From IMG/VR virus record IMGVR_UViG_3300046028_010596, positions 1 through 23,450 of that record: a DNA stretch of 23,450 nucleotides; one strand, given 5' to 3'. The notes beneath the pieces are model-generated. The model was not told where the DNA came from, did not search any database, and was given only the letters and a program-made list of their open reading frames with translations. Positions 1-6,620 of this stretch are shown piece by piece. The position numbers and the translations under genes were made by a program. Position 1 is the stretch's first letter. Every line of letters starts with the position of its first letter. Origin of the DNA: a virus.

Positions 1-2
1 GT

Positions 3-143
3 AAGTTCGTCTGCCATGGTTTCTGCCGTAGAAATCAGCGTTATGACGCACTTGCATATATCACCTTCTCCGCTGAGCAGGCCCGCTCCGTCTGCCAGCA
101 GCTCCACCCCGATTTCGCCATTGACCGCATTGAGCTTGTGTGA
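3..143 (+). CDS. C-terminal fragment of a small hypothetical protein (cut by window edge)
   Basis: The frame is open from the left edge to the TGA at 141-143 and encodes about 46 residues ending in FAIDRIELV. The start lies outside the window. The residues look protein-like (QRYDALAYITFSAEQARSV, then a short hydrophobic end) and the stop is followed directly by a terminator-type hairpin, as expected for the end of a gene. No family is recognised. It probably belongs to the same rightward array of small genes that fills the next 2.7 kb. Confidence 0.5.
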   Translation, partial: KFVCHGFCRRNQRYDALAYITFSAEQARSVCQQLHPDFAIDRIELV

Positions 144-153
144 AGCTTTGTAA

Positions 154-175
154 AAGGCCCCTTTCAAGGGGCCTT
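154..175 (+). terminator. GC hairpin after the partial gene
   Basis: AAGGCCCCTT is followed by its exact reverse complement AAGGGGCCTT, separated by two bases. It begins 11 nt after the stop codon of the first gene. There is no long T tract, so termination strength is uncertain. Hairpins of this style recur after many genes in this window. Confidence 0.55.
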
Positions 176-226
176 CATGCTGTATTGTTGTTCCAACGAG
201 GCGCGAGCTTCTCCTTTTTAAGACCA

Positions 227-511
227 ATGACTGACCGTCTTATCTTGACCATGGCTGCCTTCTCCCCCACGCAAGGGCAGTGGTGGCGTTCCTGCGCTCC
301 TAAGGGCACTGAGCGGCGCGTGAAGCTTTTTGCTTCTTGCCAGGGCTTCTGGCTTTGGACAGCAGACTTCCGCGATGCTCGCACCAGCAAGCTGCTCACC
401 AGTAAGTTCTTCTGCACTAAGCCCAACAGCGATGAGCCCGTTGCTCTCTTTGAAAGCGCTGATGATCGCCAGCGTTGGATGGACAAGCAATGGGCAATGC
501 AAGCCGCCTGA
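227..511 (+). CDS. Hypothetical protein, 94 aa
   Basis: No family recognised. The frame is open from 140, but I chose the ATG at 227 because it has the AGACCA-ATG context shared by other starts here and lies after the hairpin at 154-175. The product (MTDRLILTMAAFSPTQ at the N-terminus) is basic and tryptophan-rich, with a hydrophilic C-terminal helix-like segment (ADDRQRWMDKQW). No transmembrane segment or catalytic motif is visible. It is followed by a GC hairpin and the next small gene. The layout resembles early-region accessory genes of phages, but no function can be assigned. Confidence 0.55.
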   Translation: MTDRLILTMAAFSPTQGQWWRSCAPKGTERRVKLFASCQGFWLWTADFRDARTSKLLTSKFFCTKPNSDEPVALFESADDRQRWMDKQWAMQAA

Positions 512-520
512 TTCGCACAA

Positions 521-539
521 GGGCCGCCACAAGCGGCCC
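521..539 (+). terminator. GC hairpin between small genes
   Basis: GGGCCGC, a five-base loop CACAA, then GCGGCCC form a perfect 7-bp stem just after the stop of the 94-aa gene. The next start codon is only 17 nt downstream. It could be a weak terminator or an mRNA processing or stability element. The following pyrimidine stretch (TCCCTCTTT) is a poor U tract. Confidence 0.4.
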
Positions 540-556
540 GCTCCCTCTTTAGAACA

Positions 557-739
557 ATGAAAGCCATTAACATTATTGCCATTTCAAAGAAAGGCAAATC
601 ACGCATTGGCGCTAAGCTCACCACTGCCATTGTTGAACAGGATCATCACGACAAGCTTTTCGTAGTGTGGCCTGAGCTAAATCAATGCAGATGGATACAG
701 CGCAACAACGACCCTGATTTCCGCATTATCGAGGACTGA
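557..739 (+). CDS. Hypothetical protein, 60 aa
   Basis: No family recognised. It starts at an ATG in the context AGAACA-ATG without a Shine-Dalgarno sequence. The N-terminal MKAINIIAISKKGKSRIG is basic. The rest (TTAIVEQDHHDKLFVVWPELNQCRW) alternates hydrophobic and polar residues like a small beta-rich fold. It ends 3 nt before the ATG of the next gene, so the two are probably cotranscribed. The small size, position and start context support a real gene. Function unknown. Confidence 0.55.
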   Translation: MKAINIIAISKKGKSRIGAKLTTAIVEQDHHDKLFVVWPELNQCRWIQRNNDPDFRIIED

Positions 740-742
740 ATC

Positions 743-1084
743 ATGATGAATCAAGAAATCAAACAACGCTGGATAGAAGCTCTTCGCTCTGGCAACTATC
801 AGCAAGGCAAGAACAGTCTTTTTCATTGTGGCAAATTCTGTTGCCTAGGCGTGCTTACTGATCTTTATATCAAAGAGCGTGGTCTTCAATGGCAGCAAGA
901 TTCTGCTGATTTGTGGAGCTTTGAAACGGAAGGAGAAGTGCTTCCCCGATCAGTGCAAAAATGGGCTGGCATTGACGTTTTCAATCCCACAATCTCAGGC
1001 AACAGGGCTACTGATCACAATGACAATTATCATTTGAGCTTTAACGAAATTGCTGCTCTTATTGAAGAAGACAAGGAGCTTTGA
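743..1084 (+). CDS. Conserved phage hypothetical protein (FCCLGVL family), 113 aa
   Basis: The N-terminal half has the pattern RWIEALRSGNYQQGK ... HCGKFCCLGVLTDLY (about residues 9-43), then LPRSVQKWAGI and a C-terminal LSFNEIAALIEE. From memory this matches a widespread family of small phage proteins of unknown function that share the ALRSG-x-Y-x-QGK and FCCLGVL-(C/T)DL signatures. The start is either of the two adjacent ATGs at 743 and 746. The gene follows the previous one by 3 nt, and the next ATG is 2 nt past its stop, so it sits in a tight operon. The biochemical role is not known. Confidence 0.75.
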   Translation: MMNQEIKQRWIEALRSGNYQQGKNSLFHCGKFCCLGVLTDLYIKERGLQWQQDSADLWSFETEGEVLPRSVQKWAGIDVFNPTISGNRATDHNDNYHLSFNEIAALIEEDKEL

Positions 1085-1086
1085 TC

Positions 1087-1314
1087 ATGCCTTATTCTCT
1101 CATTGTTGATGACGAATGGGGCGTGCCTTACGCCCTCAAGACTTTTGAAACTATTCAAGACGTGCATGATGAAATTAGAACAATGGATGAAGCGTTAGAT
1201 AATGTGGGGCCAGGAGCTGCCTACGCTATTCGCTGCATTATTGATCAGCTCAGAGAAATTGTTCACGAGGCTGAAGAAGAGCCTGAAACCCTTCCTGACC
1301 GTCCTGCTTTCTGA
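1087..1314 (+). CDS. Hypothetical acidic protein, 75 aa
   Basis: No family recognised. The frame also opens at a TTG (1081), but the ATG at 1087 has the local start context (GATC-ATG) and lies 2 nt after the previous stop. The product is strongly acidic, with a probable helical centre (TIQDVHDEIRTMDEALDNVG and AIRCIIDQLREIVHEAEEE). No catalytic motif, signal peptide or membrane segment is seen. The next gene starts 3 nt after the stop, consistent with cotranscription. Confidence 0.55.
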   Translation: MPYSLIVDDEWGVPYALKTFETIQDVHDEIRTMDEALDNVGPGAAYAIRCIIDQLREIVHEAEEEPETLPDRPAF

Positions 1315-1317
1315 ACC

Positions 1318-1617
1318 ATGCTGACCATTTCCACTTATCAAGATAACGGCCCGTATTTCCCTCCCACTAAAGGCCGCTACCAAGCGGCCCGTTTGAGAGA
1401 CCTTCTCTTCCACGTCAGGCAGGCGATGGAGGATCGGGAGGACACTATTGCCATCTTTGACCAGCAAGGCTCTTGTAGGGGCATCTGGCGCATGGATGTT
1501 GAAGGCCACGTGGATAGCGCTGGCGATGCCATTATTGACCATGAAGGCTACGAGCTGATGCGCCCTGATACCAAAGAGCAATGGTTGTGGAAGAGGCTTC
1601 AGGAGGTGATGAAATAA
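1318..1617 (+). CDS. Hypothetical protein, 99 aa
   Basis: It starts at the ATG in the GAACC-ATG context. The product has a central segment LLFHVRQAMEDREDTIAIFD, then a GIWRMDVEGHVDSAGDAIID strand-rich part, and a helical end. The TAA stop overlaps the next ATG by one base (TAATG), which suggests coupled translation. A short inverted repeat (GGCCGC/GCGGCC, about 1372-1389) falls inside the coding sequence. No family recognised. Confidence 0.55.
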   Translation: MLTISTYQDNGPYFPPTKGRYQAARLRDLLFHVRQAMEDREDTIAIFDQQGSCRGIWRMDVEGHVDSAGDAIIDHEGYELMRPDTKEQWLWKRLQEVMK

Positions 1618-2027
1618 TGGGCACTAATTACTATCTTCATGCTCCTAAGTGCTTTCATTGCGGCAAAGAAGAAGAGCCTCCTCTGCATCTTGGCAAAAGC
1701 TCTTATGGCTGGTGTTTTGGCCTCCACGTCTATCCAGAAGATGGCATCAATAATTGGCAGCAACTATGGAGCCGTATTGATTATTTAACGAAAGATCATG
1801 ACTATGAAATAAGAGATGAATATGGAGACTTTGTGGATAATGGAAAGTTCTTCTCCATCGTCTGGGATAGGAGCGGCAAGCCTGATAAACTCTTTGATAA
1901 ACAATGGTTAAAAGACAACCATGCAGAAATAGGGCCTTATGGTCTTGCCAGGCATGCTTTGCTTGCAGGACATTGCATAGGGCATGGTGAAGGGCCTTTT
2001 GATTACATCATTGGAGAATTCTCATGA
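1617..2027 (+). CDS. Phage 'MGTNYY' family protein, 136 aa, possible zinc binding
   Basis: Although the frame opens at 1581, the ATG at 1617 is the clear start because the family begins MGTNYY. The sequence continues APKCFHCGK (a CxxC knuckle at about residues 10-13), LHLGKSSYGWCFGLH, and a central acidic part. This N-terminal layout (MGTNYY, CxHCG, H-x-GKSS-x-GW) recalls a common family of small phage proteins of unknown function. The CxxC with nearby His residues suggests a metal site, which is an inference. It overlaps its upstream neighbour by 1 nt and the downstream gene by 4 nt (ATGA), consistent with a translationally coupled operon. Confidence 0.75.
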   Translation: MGTNYYLHAPKCFHCGKEEEPPLHLGKSSYGWCFGLHVYPEDGINNWQQLWSRIDYLTKDHDYEIRDEYGDFVDNGKFFSIVWDRSGKPDKLFDKQWLKDNHAEIGPYGLARHALLAGHCIGHGEGPFDYIIGEFS

Positions 2028-2206
2028 TTGACGACGCAACGCTGAGGGCTTTTGTTGAAGATTGGTGGAGGGGATATGTTGTTTATGAAGGAGAAGAAGG
2101 TAGGGCTTATGTGGCTAATGTGTTTAATACTATTAGCAAGCAGCATTTAGTCGATTTTCTGCGTGATGCTTTGATTGAACTGGGAGAACAAAATGATCCT
2201 CATTGA
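2024..2206 (+). CDS. Hypothetical protein, 60 aa
   Basis: It starts at an ATG that overlaps the preceding stop (ATGA). The product is acidic and probably helical (TLRAFVEDWWRGYVVYEGEE, then NTISKQHLVDFLRDALIELG). No family recognised. Its last 14 nt overlap the start of the next small gene in another frame. The overlap pattern on both sides supports a real gene. Confidence 0.55.
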   Translation: MIDDATLRAFVEDWWRGYVVYEGEEGRAYVANVFNTISKQHLVDFLRDALIELGEQNDPH

Positions 2207-2351
2207 TTTCTTCTCTGAAGACTGCTGCAAGGGCACTGAACTAGTGGAAGGATGGTATTGGTATGACGACGATGATGAGAATGCAGTGGGAGGACCGTTT
2301 GCCAGCGAAGAAGCCGCCCTAAAGGCGGCTTTTGATGGTCATGGCTGGTAG
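2193..2351 (+). CDS. Small hypothetical protein, 52 aa
   Basis: The reading frame runs from the ATG at 2193 to the TAG at 2349-2351, overlapping the end of the preceding gene by 14 nt. The product starts MILIDFFSEDCCKGTEL, has an acidic and aromatic centre (WYWYDDDDEN), and ends GGPFASEEAALKAAFDGHGW. The GPF-S-EEAA-A ending is reminiscent of small phage proteins with a GPF-x-(T/S)-x-EEA motif. The GC hairpin at 2311-2331 lies inside the coding sequence, where it encodes AALKAA. Function unknown. Confidence 0.55.
   Translation: MILIDFFSEDCCKGTELVEGWYWYDDDDENAVGGPFASEEAALKAAFDGHGW
2311..2331 (+). terminator. Hairpin with T run at the end of the small-gene array
   Basis: AAGCCGCC, loop CTAAA, then GGCGGCTT followed by TT. 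An 8-bp perfect stem ending in a short T tract is typical of an intrinsic terminator. It lies inside the last codons of the 52-aa gene, so it could act only when translation does not cover it. Confidence 0.5.
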
Positions 2352-2395
2352 GGTCCGGCTGGAAAATCTGCAAGTAATTCTTTTTCACTAAGAAC

Positions 2396-2821
2396 ATGGG
2401 ACAATCCTCTCAGCGTAAAAAAAATCTTGGCAATGCCTATGGCGTTCCTCGTGATTTTTCTCGCATGCCAAAGAATGAATTACAACAAGAGTTTGCAAGT
2501 TGCTTGCCGCCTAGCTTGGGTGTTCCCCATTTTATAAATACTGTTCAATCGCCTCTAATTTTTGCTGCTTTTTATGATGCACAAGATCATGAACTTTCCA
2601 GTGGCGCAATTCATTACGGAACCGAATTTAGAATTTGGGATACGAGCGTCAACGCGACAAAACCTCGTATTCTTGCTGGGATAATTGGTTTTCATAGTAA
2701 TTTTTACGCCAAAATTGGAATAACTGCCTTAAGTGATTGCGGAACAAGTGCTAAAGATATTGAGCCTTATGGTAGGACGATCATGGAAATGATTGCGGAG
2801 CTTAATCTTCCGACAAAATAA
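2396..2821 (+). CDS. Hypothetical protein, 141 aa
   Basis: The start is the ATG at 2396 (AGAAC-ATG context). The N-terminus is basic (MGQSSQRKKNLGNAYGVPRD). The middle has a beta-rich stretch around FAAFYDAQDHELSSGAIHYG, and the C-terminus is helical (YGRTIMEMIAELNLP). No transmembrane segment, nucleotide-binding loop or metal motif is visible, and no family is recognised. Base composition is slightly more AT-rich than the genes before it. It is separated from the HNH gene by 75 nt containing a small hairpin (about 2844-2859). Confidence 0.5.
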   Translation: MGQSSQRKKNLGNAYGVPRDFSRMPKNELQQEFASCLPPSLGVPHFINTVQSPLIFAAFYDAQDHELSSGAIHYGTEFRIWDTSVNATKPRILAGIIGFHSNFYAKIGITALSDCGTSAKDIEPYGRTIMEMIAELNLPTK

Positions 2822-2896
2822 TTGCTAGCATGGCGAAACGACGCGAGACTGGCATCTCGTGACGTTTCTAACCACTACCAAAGGAGCAGTTTGGCC

Positions 2897-3493
2897 ATGG
2901 CTACAAATAAGCATAGCAGCGTGCCTGCAGGGTTTAAGGAGATTCCTGGGTACGACGGACGCTATTTCATCAATGAGAAGGGCGAAGTGTGGAGCGCTTT
3001 TAAAAGGGGCTTAATGAGCCCTCAGACCGATGCTTCCCATCCCTACCCATGGGTGTTATTGAGAGAAAATGGCAAATCTAAGCCTCGTACTGTCTATTAT
3101 TTAATGCGCCTTACTTGGATGCCTCACGCGCCTGGCGAAGTTGGTAGTGGTGGCAATAAGTGGTGCATAAACCATAAAGATGGCAACAAGCTAAATAGTC
3201 ATATTTCTAATCTTGAATGGACTACAAACAGCGACAACGCAAAGCACGCTTGGGATAATGGGCTGCAAGCTTGTGGGGAGGCAAAGAAAAATGCTAAATT
3301 TACATCGCGGCAAATTACAGCAGTTCGTTTGCGCGTGAAATATGGTGAAAGCGCTTATTCCATTGCAAAAGAATTAAATGTTTCGCATAAAACTATTAAA
3401 AAGATTTGTCGTTTTGATAGTTGGCGCCATCAAGACCTTAATCTTCGTGGCAGGATCCGGGCAAAGTGGTATAGCAAATTTGGACACGGATAG
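2897..3493 (+). CDS. HNH homing endonuclease with NUMOD4 and HTH modules, 198 aa
   Basis: The frame opens earlier, but the ATG at 2897 is preferred because it follows the purine-rich AAGGAG by 10 nt and gives a normal NUMOD4 start. Visible modules in order: NUMOD4-like EIPGYDGRYFINEKGEVWS (about residues 15-33), HNH_3-like CINHKDGN ... SNLEW (about 90-108, with the paired His/Asn residues of the beta-beta-alpha-metal fold), and a C-terminal helix-turn-helix (about 135-175, SAYSIAKELNVSHKTIKKI). This is the standard build of free-standing phage homing endonucleases, which cut DNA lacking the gene and spread by repair. It is not embedded in an obvious intron. The extra tail after the HTH may be read-through into neighbouring sequence. 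Confidence 0.85.
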   Translation: MATNKHSSVPAGFKEIPGYDGRYFINEKGEVWSAFKRGLMSPQTDASHPYPWVLLRENGKSKPRTVYYLMRLTWMPHAPGEVGSGGNKWCINHKDGNKLNSHISNLEWTTNSDNAKHAWDNGLQACGEAKKNAKFTSRQITAVRLRVKYGESAYSIAKELNVSHKTIKKICRFDSWRHQDLNLRGRIRAKWYSKFGHG

Positions 3494-3987
3494 AAAAAGG
3501 CTTGTTTTGAAAAATTGGGCACGGCTGGTTTTTGGCTTGTTTAGGGCACGGCTGGTTTTTGGCTTCTTTATATCGTTTCATCACGCTGCTGTTATATGCG
3601 GCTATCGGCTCCGGCCTGCTGTCACACCAGCCCTTTTGTCTGTATCCGTTGCTACATTCTGGCCCTTTGCAAGGTTTCGCAATATTTGCGCCGTTTGCCC
3701 CTGGCCGTGCTAACGGCCCCAGCCCTTTGCTCTTGCTTGTGCCAATCGACGGCCTGGCCTGCCCCAGGGTTGACGCAGGGGCCTGCCATGCGGCACGCGC
3801 GGGCGCGATCGTCTTGCTTTGCTTTGCCACGGGCCTGCAGTCAGCGGCCCCTACCATCGCTGGCCGCCCAAAGCCCCTAGCTAGTGGGCCACCTTTGGCA
3901 CTGGCCCAATTGCCCTGAGCTTTGGCCCTTGTGGTTGGCAATCTGGGGGCCTGGCGCGAGCCAGCCTTTCAACCAACGGACCGAACC
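3494..3987. other. Intergenic stretch with abrupt GC/GGCC increase
   Basis: No convincing gene. The left part holds a 22-nt direct repeat. From about 3590 the sequence becomes rich in GGCC, with more than ten occurrences between 3661 and 3960. Open frames exist on both strands here, but their residues look like translated low-complexity GC sequence. The stretch may contain the promoter for the large gene at 3988. I see no clear -35/-10 pair. Confidence 0.5.
3517..3565 (+). repeat. Tandem 22-nt direct repeat
   Basis: A 22-nt unit beginning GGGCACGGCTGG and ending TTTTTGGCTT occurs at 3517-3538 and again, identical, at 3544-3565, separated by five bases. It lies just after the HNH gene and just before the GC-rich island, so it may mark a recombination or insertion edge. 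Confidence 0.8.
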
Positions 3988-5478
3988 ATGCCCGCAACCA
4001 CTACCCCCGCCGGCCCCATCTCCTACTTGCAAGCCGTAGCCTCTGGCGCGATCAAAGCTCAGGGCCTCAAGCGGCCCACACTGGCAGCCCTGCGCAATGC
4101 CGCTGCTGCCTGCGCAATTGACTGCTGTATTGAAAGCATGCCAAAGGGCTACCGCGTCAGTCAGCACCGTGTGTGGTGCGAGGCTGCGAACCTTGCCGGC
4201 GTGGCAGCCCTGCTGCTGCAAATTCATGAAAAGGCCTGGGCTGTCAAGCCTGCAGCCCCTGCCCCTGTCAGCCCTGCCGAACGCGTGGCTGATGAGATGC
4301 TCGCCGCTTTGGTTGATCTGAGCCGCAAGTGGGAAGCTCAGGCCGCAGTTAGGGCCGCCATCGTGCCCGCTGGCCCTGCTGCCCGCAAGACGGCCCCCGC
4401 CGCAGTGCCCGCCGACGTCAAAGCCCACCTAGCACGCTTTGGCCTGGCTGTTGACGGCTTGCTGACCGTTGGCGCTTCCAATGCAAAGCTGGCAAAGGGC
4501 AAAGCCCTGGCCTGGCCCGTCATTCTCCACCACCTGCCCGCCAAAGCCCTGGCCCAGGCCGTGGCTGGCCCCCAGGCCGGCCCCACGGCCCCACGGTCTC
4601 GGATTGATGGCCTGGCTGAGCTGGCCAAAGCCACTAGCACATACAGCCTGGCTCTGGCCCATAACGGCTGCCCCTGGGCATCTACTGGCTGTGCTGCTGG
4701 CTGCCTGGCCTGGGCCGGCCATGGCGGCATGTCCACCACCGTTGCTGCTGCCCGCGCCCGTCGCACTCTGGCCATGCTGGCCGATGGCCGAACCTACGCC
4801 AGGGCCGTGCTTTGGGCCATCGCCAGGGCCTACCGTCAGGCCCAGGCCAAAGGGCTGCCCCTGGCCGTCAGACTGCGCGGCACAGACGACAGCCCTGTCC
4901 ACCTTTGGCGCTTTGATATCAGCGCAGCAGAGGCCCAAAGCCTGGCCCGCCGTTACGGCCTGCCCGTAGCCCCTGGCCAGGGCATGACACTGCCTGAGGC
5001 CCTGACACTGGCCCCTGCCGGCGCTGTGCACTTTTACGAATACAGCAAAGCCCCTGTAACTGGCCCCCACGGTCTGCAGGCCCAGGCCAGCGCTGGCTTT
5101 GACATCACAGCCTCACTGGCTGCTGACAGGCCCGGCGGCATTGATCAGGCCCTGGCCGCTGTGGCCGCTGGGTTCCGCCTGGCCGTACCTGCCAGCTTTG
5201 CCAAAGGCCAGGCCCTGCCCCCAGCCCTGCTGCTGCAGCCCCGCCAAGGCGGCCCCATCACAATGCTGCGTTGCATTGATGGCGACACTACAGACCATCG
5301 ATGGGCCGACCCTGCAGGCCCCCACGATGGCTTTGATGGCGTGGCTGTGCTGCTGCGCACCAAGCGCAGCAGGGGCAAAGGGCCAGAGGCCGATGCATTC
5401 AGCCTGGCCCCCGTTATTGGCCAATGGCAGCCCCTGGCTGGTGGTGGCTTTGCTTGTTTCTCCATGATGGGAACCTGA
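3988..5478 (+). CDS. GC-rich gene for a DUF7227-like CPxAS-GC-C protein, 496 aa
   Basis: The start is the ATG at 3988 in the local GAACC-ATG context; upstream codons in frame are non-ATG. Residues 1-160 are Ala/Pro-rich and variable. From about residue 160 a conserved core appears: ASNAKL, then CPWASTGCAAGCLAWAGHG (Cys at about 228, 235 and 239), LAVRLRGTDDS (about 293-302), VHFYEYSKAP (about 347-356), a FDITASLA stretch, and IDGDTTDHRWADP near 430. This order recalls a phage/plasmid family of unknown function in which I remember CPFAS-GCA-CL, R-L-x3-D, FYDYTK and GD-x-HDxR motifs, probably Pfam DUF7227. The Cys cluster suggests a metal site. Codon use is extreme (Leu mostly CTG, Ala GCC, Gly GGC, Pro CCC) and unlike the neighbours, a sign of transfer. 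The function is not known. Confidence 0.65.
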   Translation: MPATTTPAGPISYLQAVASGAIKAQGLKRPTLAALRNAAAACAIDCCIESMPKGYRVSQHRVWCEAANLAGVAALLLQIHEKAWAVKPAAPAPVSPAERVADEMLAALVDLSRKWEAQAAVRAAIVPAGPAARKTAPAAVPADVKAHLARFGLAVDGLLTVGASNAKLAKGKALAWPVILHHLPAKALAQAVAGPQAGPTAPRSRIDGLAELAKATSTYSLALAHNGCPWASTGCAAGCLAWAGHGGMSTTVAAARARRTLAMLADGRTYARAVLWAIARAYRQAQAKGLPLAVRLRGTDDSPVHLWRFDISAAEAQSLARRYGLPVAPGQGMTLPEALTLAPAGAVHFYEYSKAPVTGPHGLQAQASAGFDITASLAADRPGGIDQALAAVAAGFRLAVPASFAKGQALPPALLLQPRQGGPITMLRCIDGDTTDHRWADPAGPHDGFDGVAVLLRTKRSRGKGPEADAFSLAPVIGQWQPLAGGGFACFSMMGT

Positions 5479-5498
5479 TCAACAGCCCCTGGCCTCTC

Positions 5499-5525
5499 AA
5501 GCCCCCAGGCAGCCCCTGGGGGCTT
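5499..5525 (+). terminator. Strong intrinsic-type terminator after the GC-rich gene
   Basis: AAGCCCCCAGG, loop CAGCC, then CCTGGGGGCTT form a perfect 11-bp stem 20 nt after the stop codon, followed by TGCTTTG. It fits termination of the 496-aa gene. Confidence 0.75.
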
Positions 5526-5553
5526 TGCTTTGCCTGCCTGCCCCTACCCTCTC

Positions 5554-5625
5554 AGCCCCCGCTTTGGCCCTGTTGCTGGCCCATAGGGTGCCCTTTGCTG
5601 CTGCCCCTGCCCCTAGGCGGGGGCT
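5554..5625 (+). terminator. Second inverted repeat with the same 3' tail
   Basis: AGCCCCCGC at 5554-5562 pairs with GCGGGGGCT at 5617-5625 across a long loop. The 3' arm ends in GGGGGCTTTGCTTTG, the same 15 bases that end the terminator at 5499-5525, so it looks like a duplicated or decayed terminator copy. Confidence 0.4.
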
Positions 5626-5658
5626 TTGCTTTGGTGGTGACGGGGGATTAATAGCCTA

Positions 5659-5757
5659 TTGAGAGCGATTCTCAACAACATAATTAAGCTTTGCAACAAT
5701 CCGCCCTGTAACGTATTGTGACAAACGCTTGACAGTTGGGCTCTGGTGCAGTAACCT
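5659..5757 (+). promoter_or_regulatory. Palindrome and possible sigma-70 promoter
   Basis: TTGAGA and TCTCAA flank GCGAT at 5659-5675, a 6-bp palindrome vaguely like a Fur-type operator. Further on, TTGACA at 5729-5734 is followed after 17 nt by TAACCT at 5752-5757, a good -35 with a poor -10. No plus-strand gene follows closely; the next possible one is at 6424, so the role is unclear. The 5479-5846 stretch holds no gene. Confidence 0.25.
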
Positions 5758-5846
5758 GGCTGTTTTTGGTTGTGGGGCGGGGGTATACGCTCTCAGATGT
5801 GGTGCAATTTTTCACCCCATTTTTCGTCTAAGTATTTATACCTACA

Positions 5847-6368
5847 TCACATGACCGTATTAATGTAATCTTCTATGGTTGGGACGATGATGCAATTTTT
5901 ATAATGTTCAGGAAATTGTTGATGAATGGAGAATGCTAGTGACTGATCAATGGAAAAGATGTGTTGGACAAAGTTTTTATCAAGATTAAACCATTCTCCT
6001 CTGATGCGACTGTTTTTAAATTGAGAATGCAAAGCAGCTTCATCGTGAGGGCCATTCACTTGAGAAAGAGCAAGCATTAAGAGATTACTGGGAGAGCCAG
6101 TAAGGAAGGATTTCATGCGATCTAGCACGTTAGTTGTGAATCCTATTTTGATAGCATCTGGCCTGTCTTCCCATGCACAATAGTAAACAAAGTTGCCTTT
6201 ATTTTTCTTTTTATCGCGTTCAGCTTGGCGCTGTAATTCGGCTAGATAAGCTTTTTGATTATCGGGCCTTTGATGACGCAAACGAACGCTTCCGGGAGCG
6301 AAGAGGAGAGAGGGCATTAAAGAGGCACATGCTTTGCAGAAGATAGCAAAAGAACATAGTCGCGACAC
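5847..6368 (-). CDS. GIY-YIG family protein (T5orf172/MUG113-like), 173 aa
   Basis: The minus-strand frame starts at a GTG (6368); an internal ATG at MPSLLF (residue 18) is an alternative. After a Cys-containing N-terminus (SFAIFCKAC) and a charged helical linker (QRQAERDKKKNKG), the GIY-YIG-like domain covers about residues 58-130: NFVYYCAWE, DAIKIGFTTNVLDRM, a Glu at about 110 followed by ALHSQF, then IRGEWFNL. The pattern Y-Y, KIG-x-T-x-N-x3-R, E-x2-LH-x2-F and GEWF is that of T5orf172-type GIY-YIG proteins, which are putative nucleases common in phages. It may be a selfish endonuclease. It is transcribed opposite to its neighbours and stands alone. Confidence 0.75.
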   Translation of the reverse strand: MSRLCSFAIFCKACASLMPSLLFAPGSVRLRHQRPDNQKAYLAELQRQAERDKKKNKGNFVYYCAWEDRPDAIKIGFTTNVLDRMKSFLTGSPSNLLMLALSQVNGPHDEAALHSQFKNSRIRGEWFNLDKNFVQHIFSIDQSLAFSIHQQFPEHYKNCIIVPTIEDYINTVM

Positions 6369-6423
6369 GCTGAAAGCAAGCCGAAGGCGCCGCTTGAAGC
6401 GTTTCTAGCAATAGACAAGACCA

Positions 6424-6615
6424 ATGGAGACGGCCCTAAGCCGTCGTAATGACGCACAAAATCGCGCACTTTCCTTTCCATCGTTCTCAGCAAAAAGGCG
6501 GCCTAAAGCCGCCGTTCAAGCTTTTAAAGATAGAGAAAAACAAAAAAAAGCGCTTTCCTGGAGGCTACGCATAGCTTGGCCGTGTCATCACATAAGACTG
6601 ACACAGCTTTTTTGA
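6424..6615 (+). CDS. Doubtful small ORF, 63 aa
   Basis: It has an ATG in the AGACCA-ATG context seen at genuine starts in this window, and the frame is open to the TGA at 6613-6615. However, the coding region contains two terminator-type hairpins, and the stop lies in the T tract of the second. The protein is very basic and not obviously structured. It may be a decayed gene or a chance frame over an RNA-rich region. Confidence 0.25.
   Translation: METALSRRNDAQNRALSFPSFSAKRRPKAAVQAFKDREKQKKALSWRLRIAWPCHHIRLTQLF
6492..6513 (-). terminator. Minus-strand hairpin plus T5 tract
   Basis: On the minus strand GGCGGC, loop TTTAG and GCCGCC are followed by TTTTT, the layout of an intrinsic terminator. 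No minus-strand gene lies immediately to the right, so it could block antisense transcription or act on the plus strand as a plain hairpin. Confidence 0.45.
6573..6613 (+). terminator. Stem-loop followed by T6
   Basis: GTGTCA at 6582-6587 pairs with TGACAC at 6599-6604, and AGCT at 6573-6576 can pair with AGCT at 6605-6608. The tract TTTTTT follows directly. It would end any transcript entering from 5729 or 6424. Confidence 0.55.
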
Positions 6616-6620
6616 AATTC

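Noticed and set aside
3438-3941. Long open frame on the minus strand (167 aa) before the GC-rich gene
   Set aside because: Residues look like a translation of GC-biased non-coding DNA, the frame crosses the HNH gene end and the direct repeats, and no motif is seen.
4338-5465. Several long antisense and alternative-frame ORFs within the GC-rich gene
   Set aside because: High GC removes stop codons in all frames. Only the 3988-5478 frame shows conserved motifs (CPWAS-GC, FYEYSKAP, GDTTDHR).
5659-5675. Fur-box-like palindrome
   Set aside because: Only six paired bases and no iron-related gene nearby; chance occurrence is likely. Kept only as a low-confidence regulatory note.
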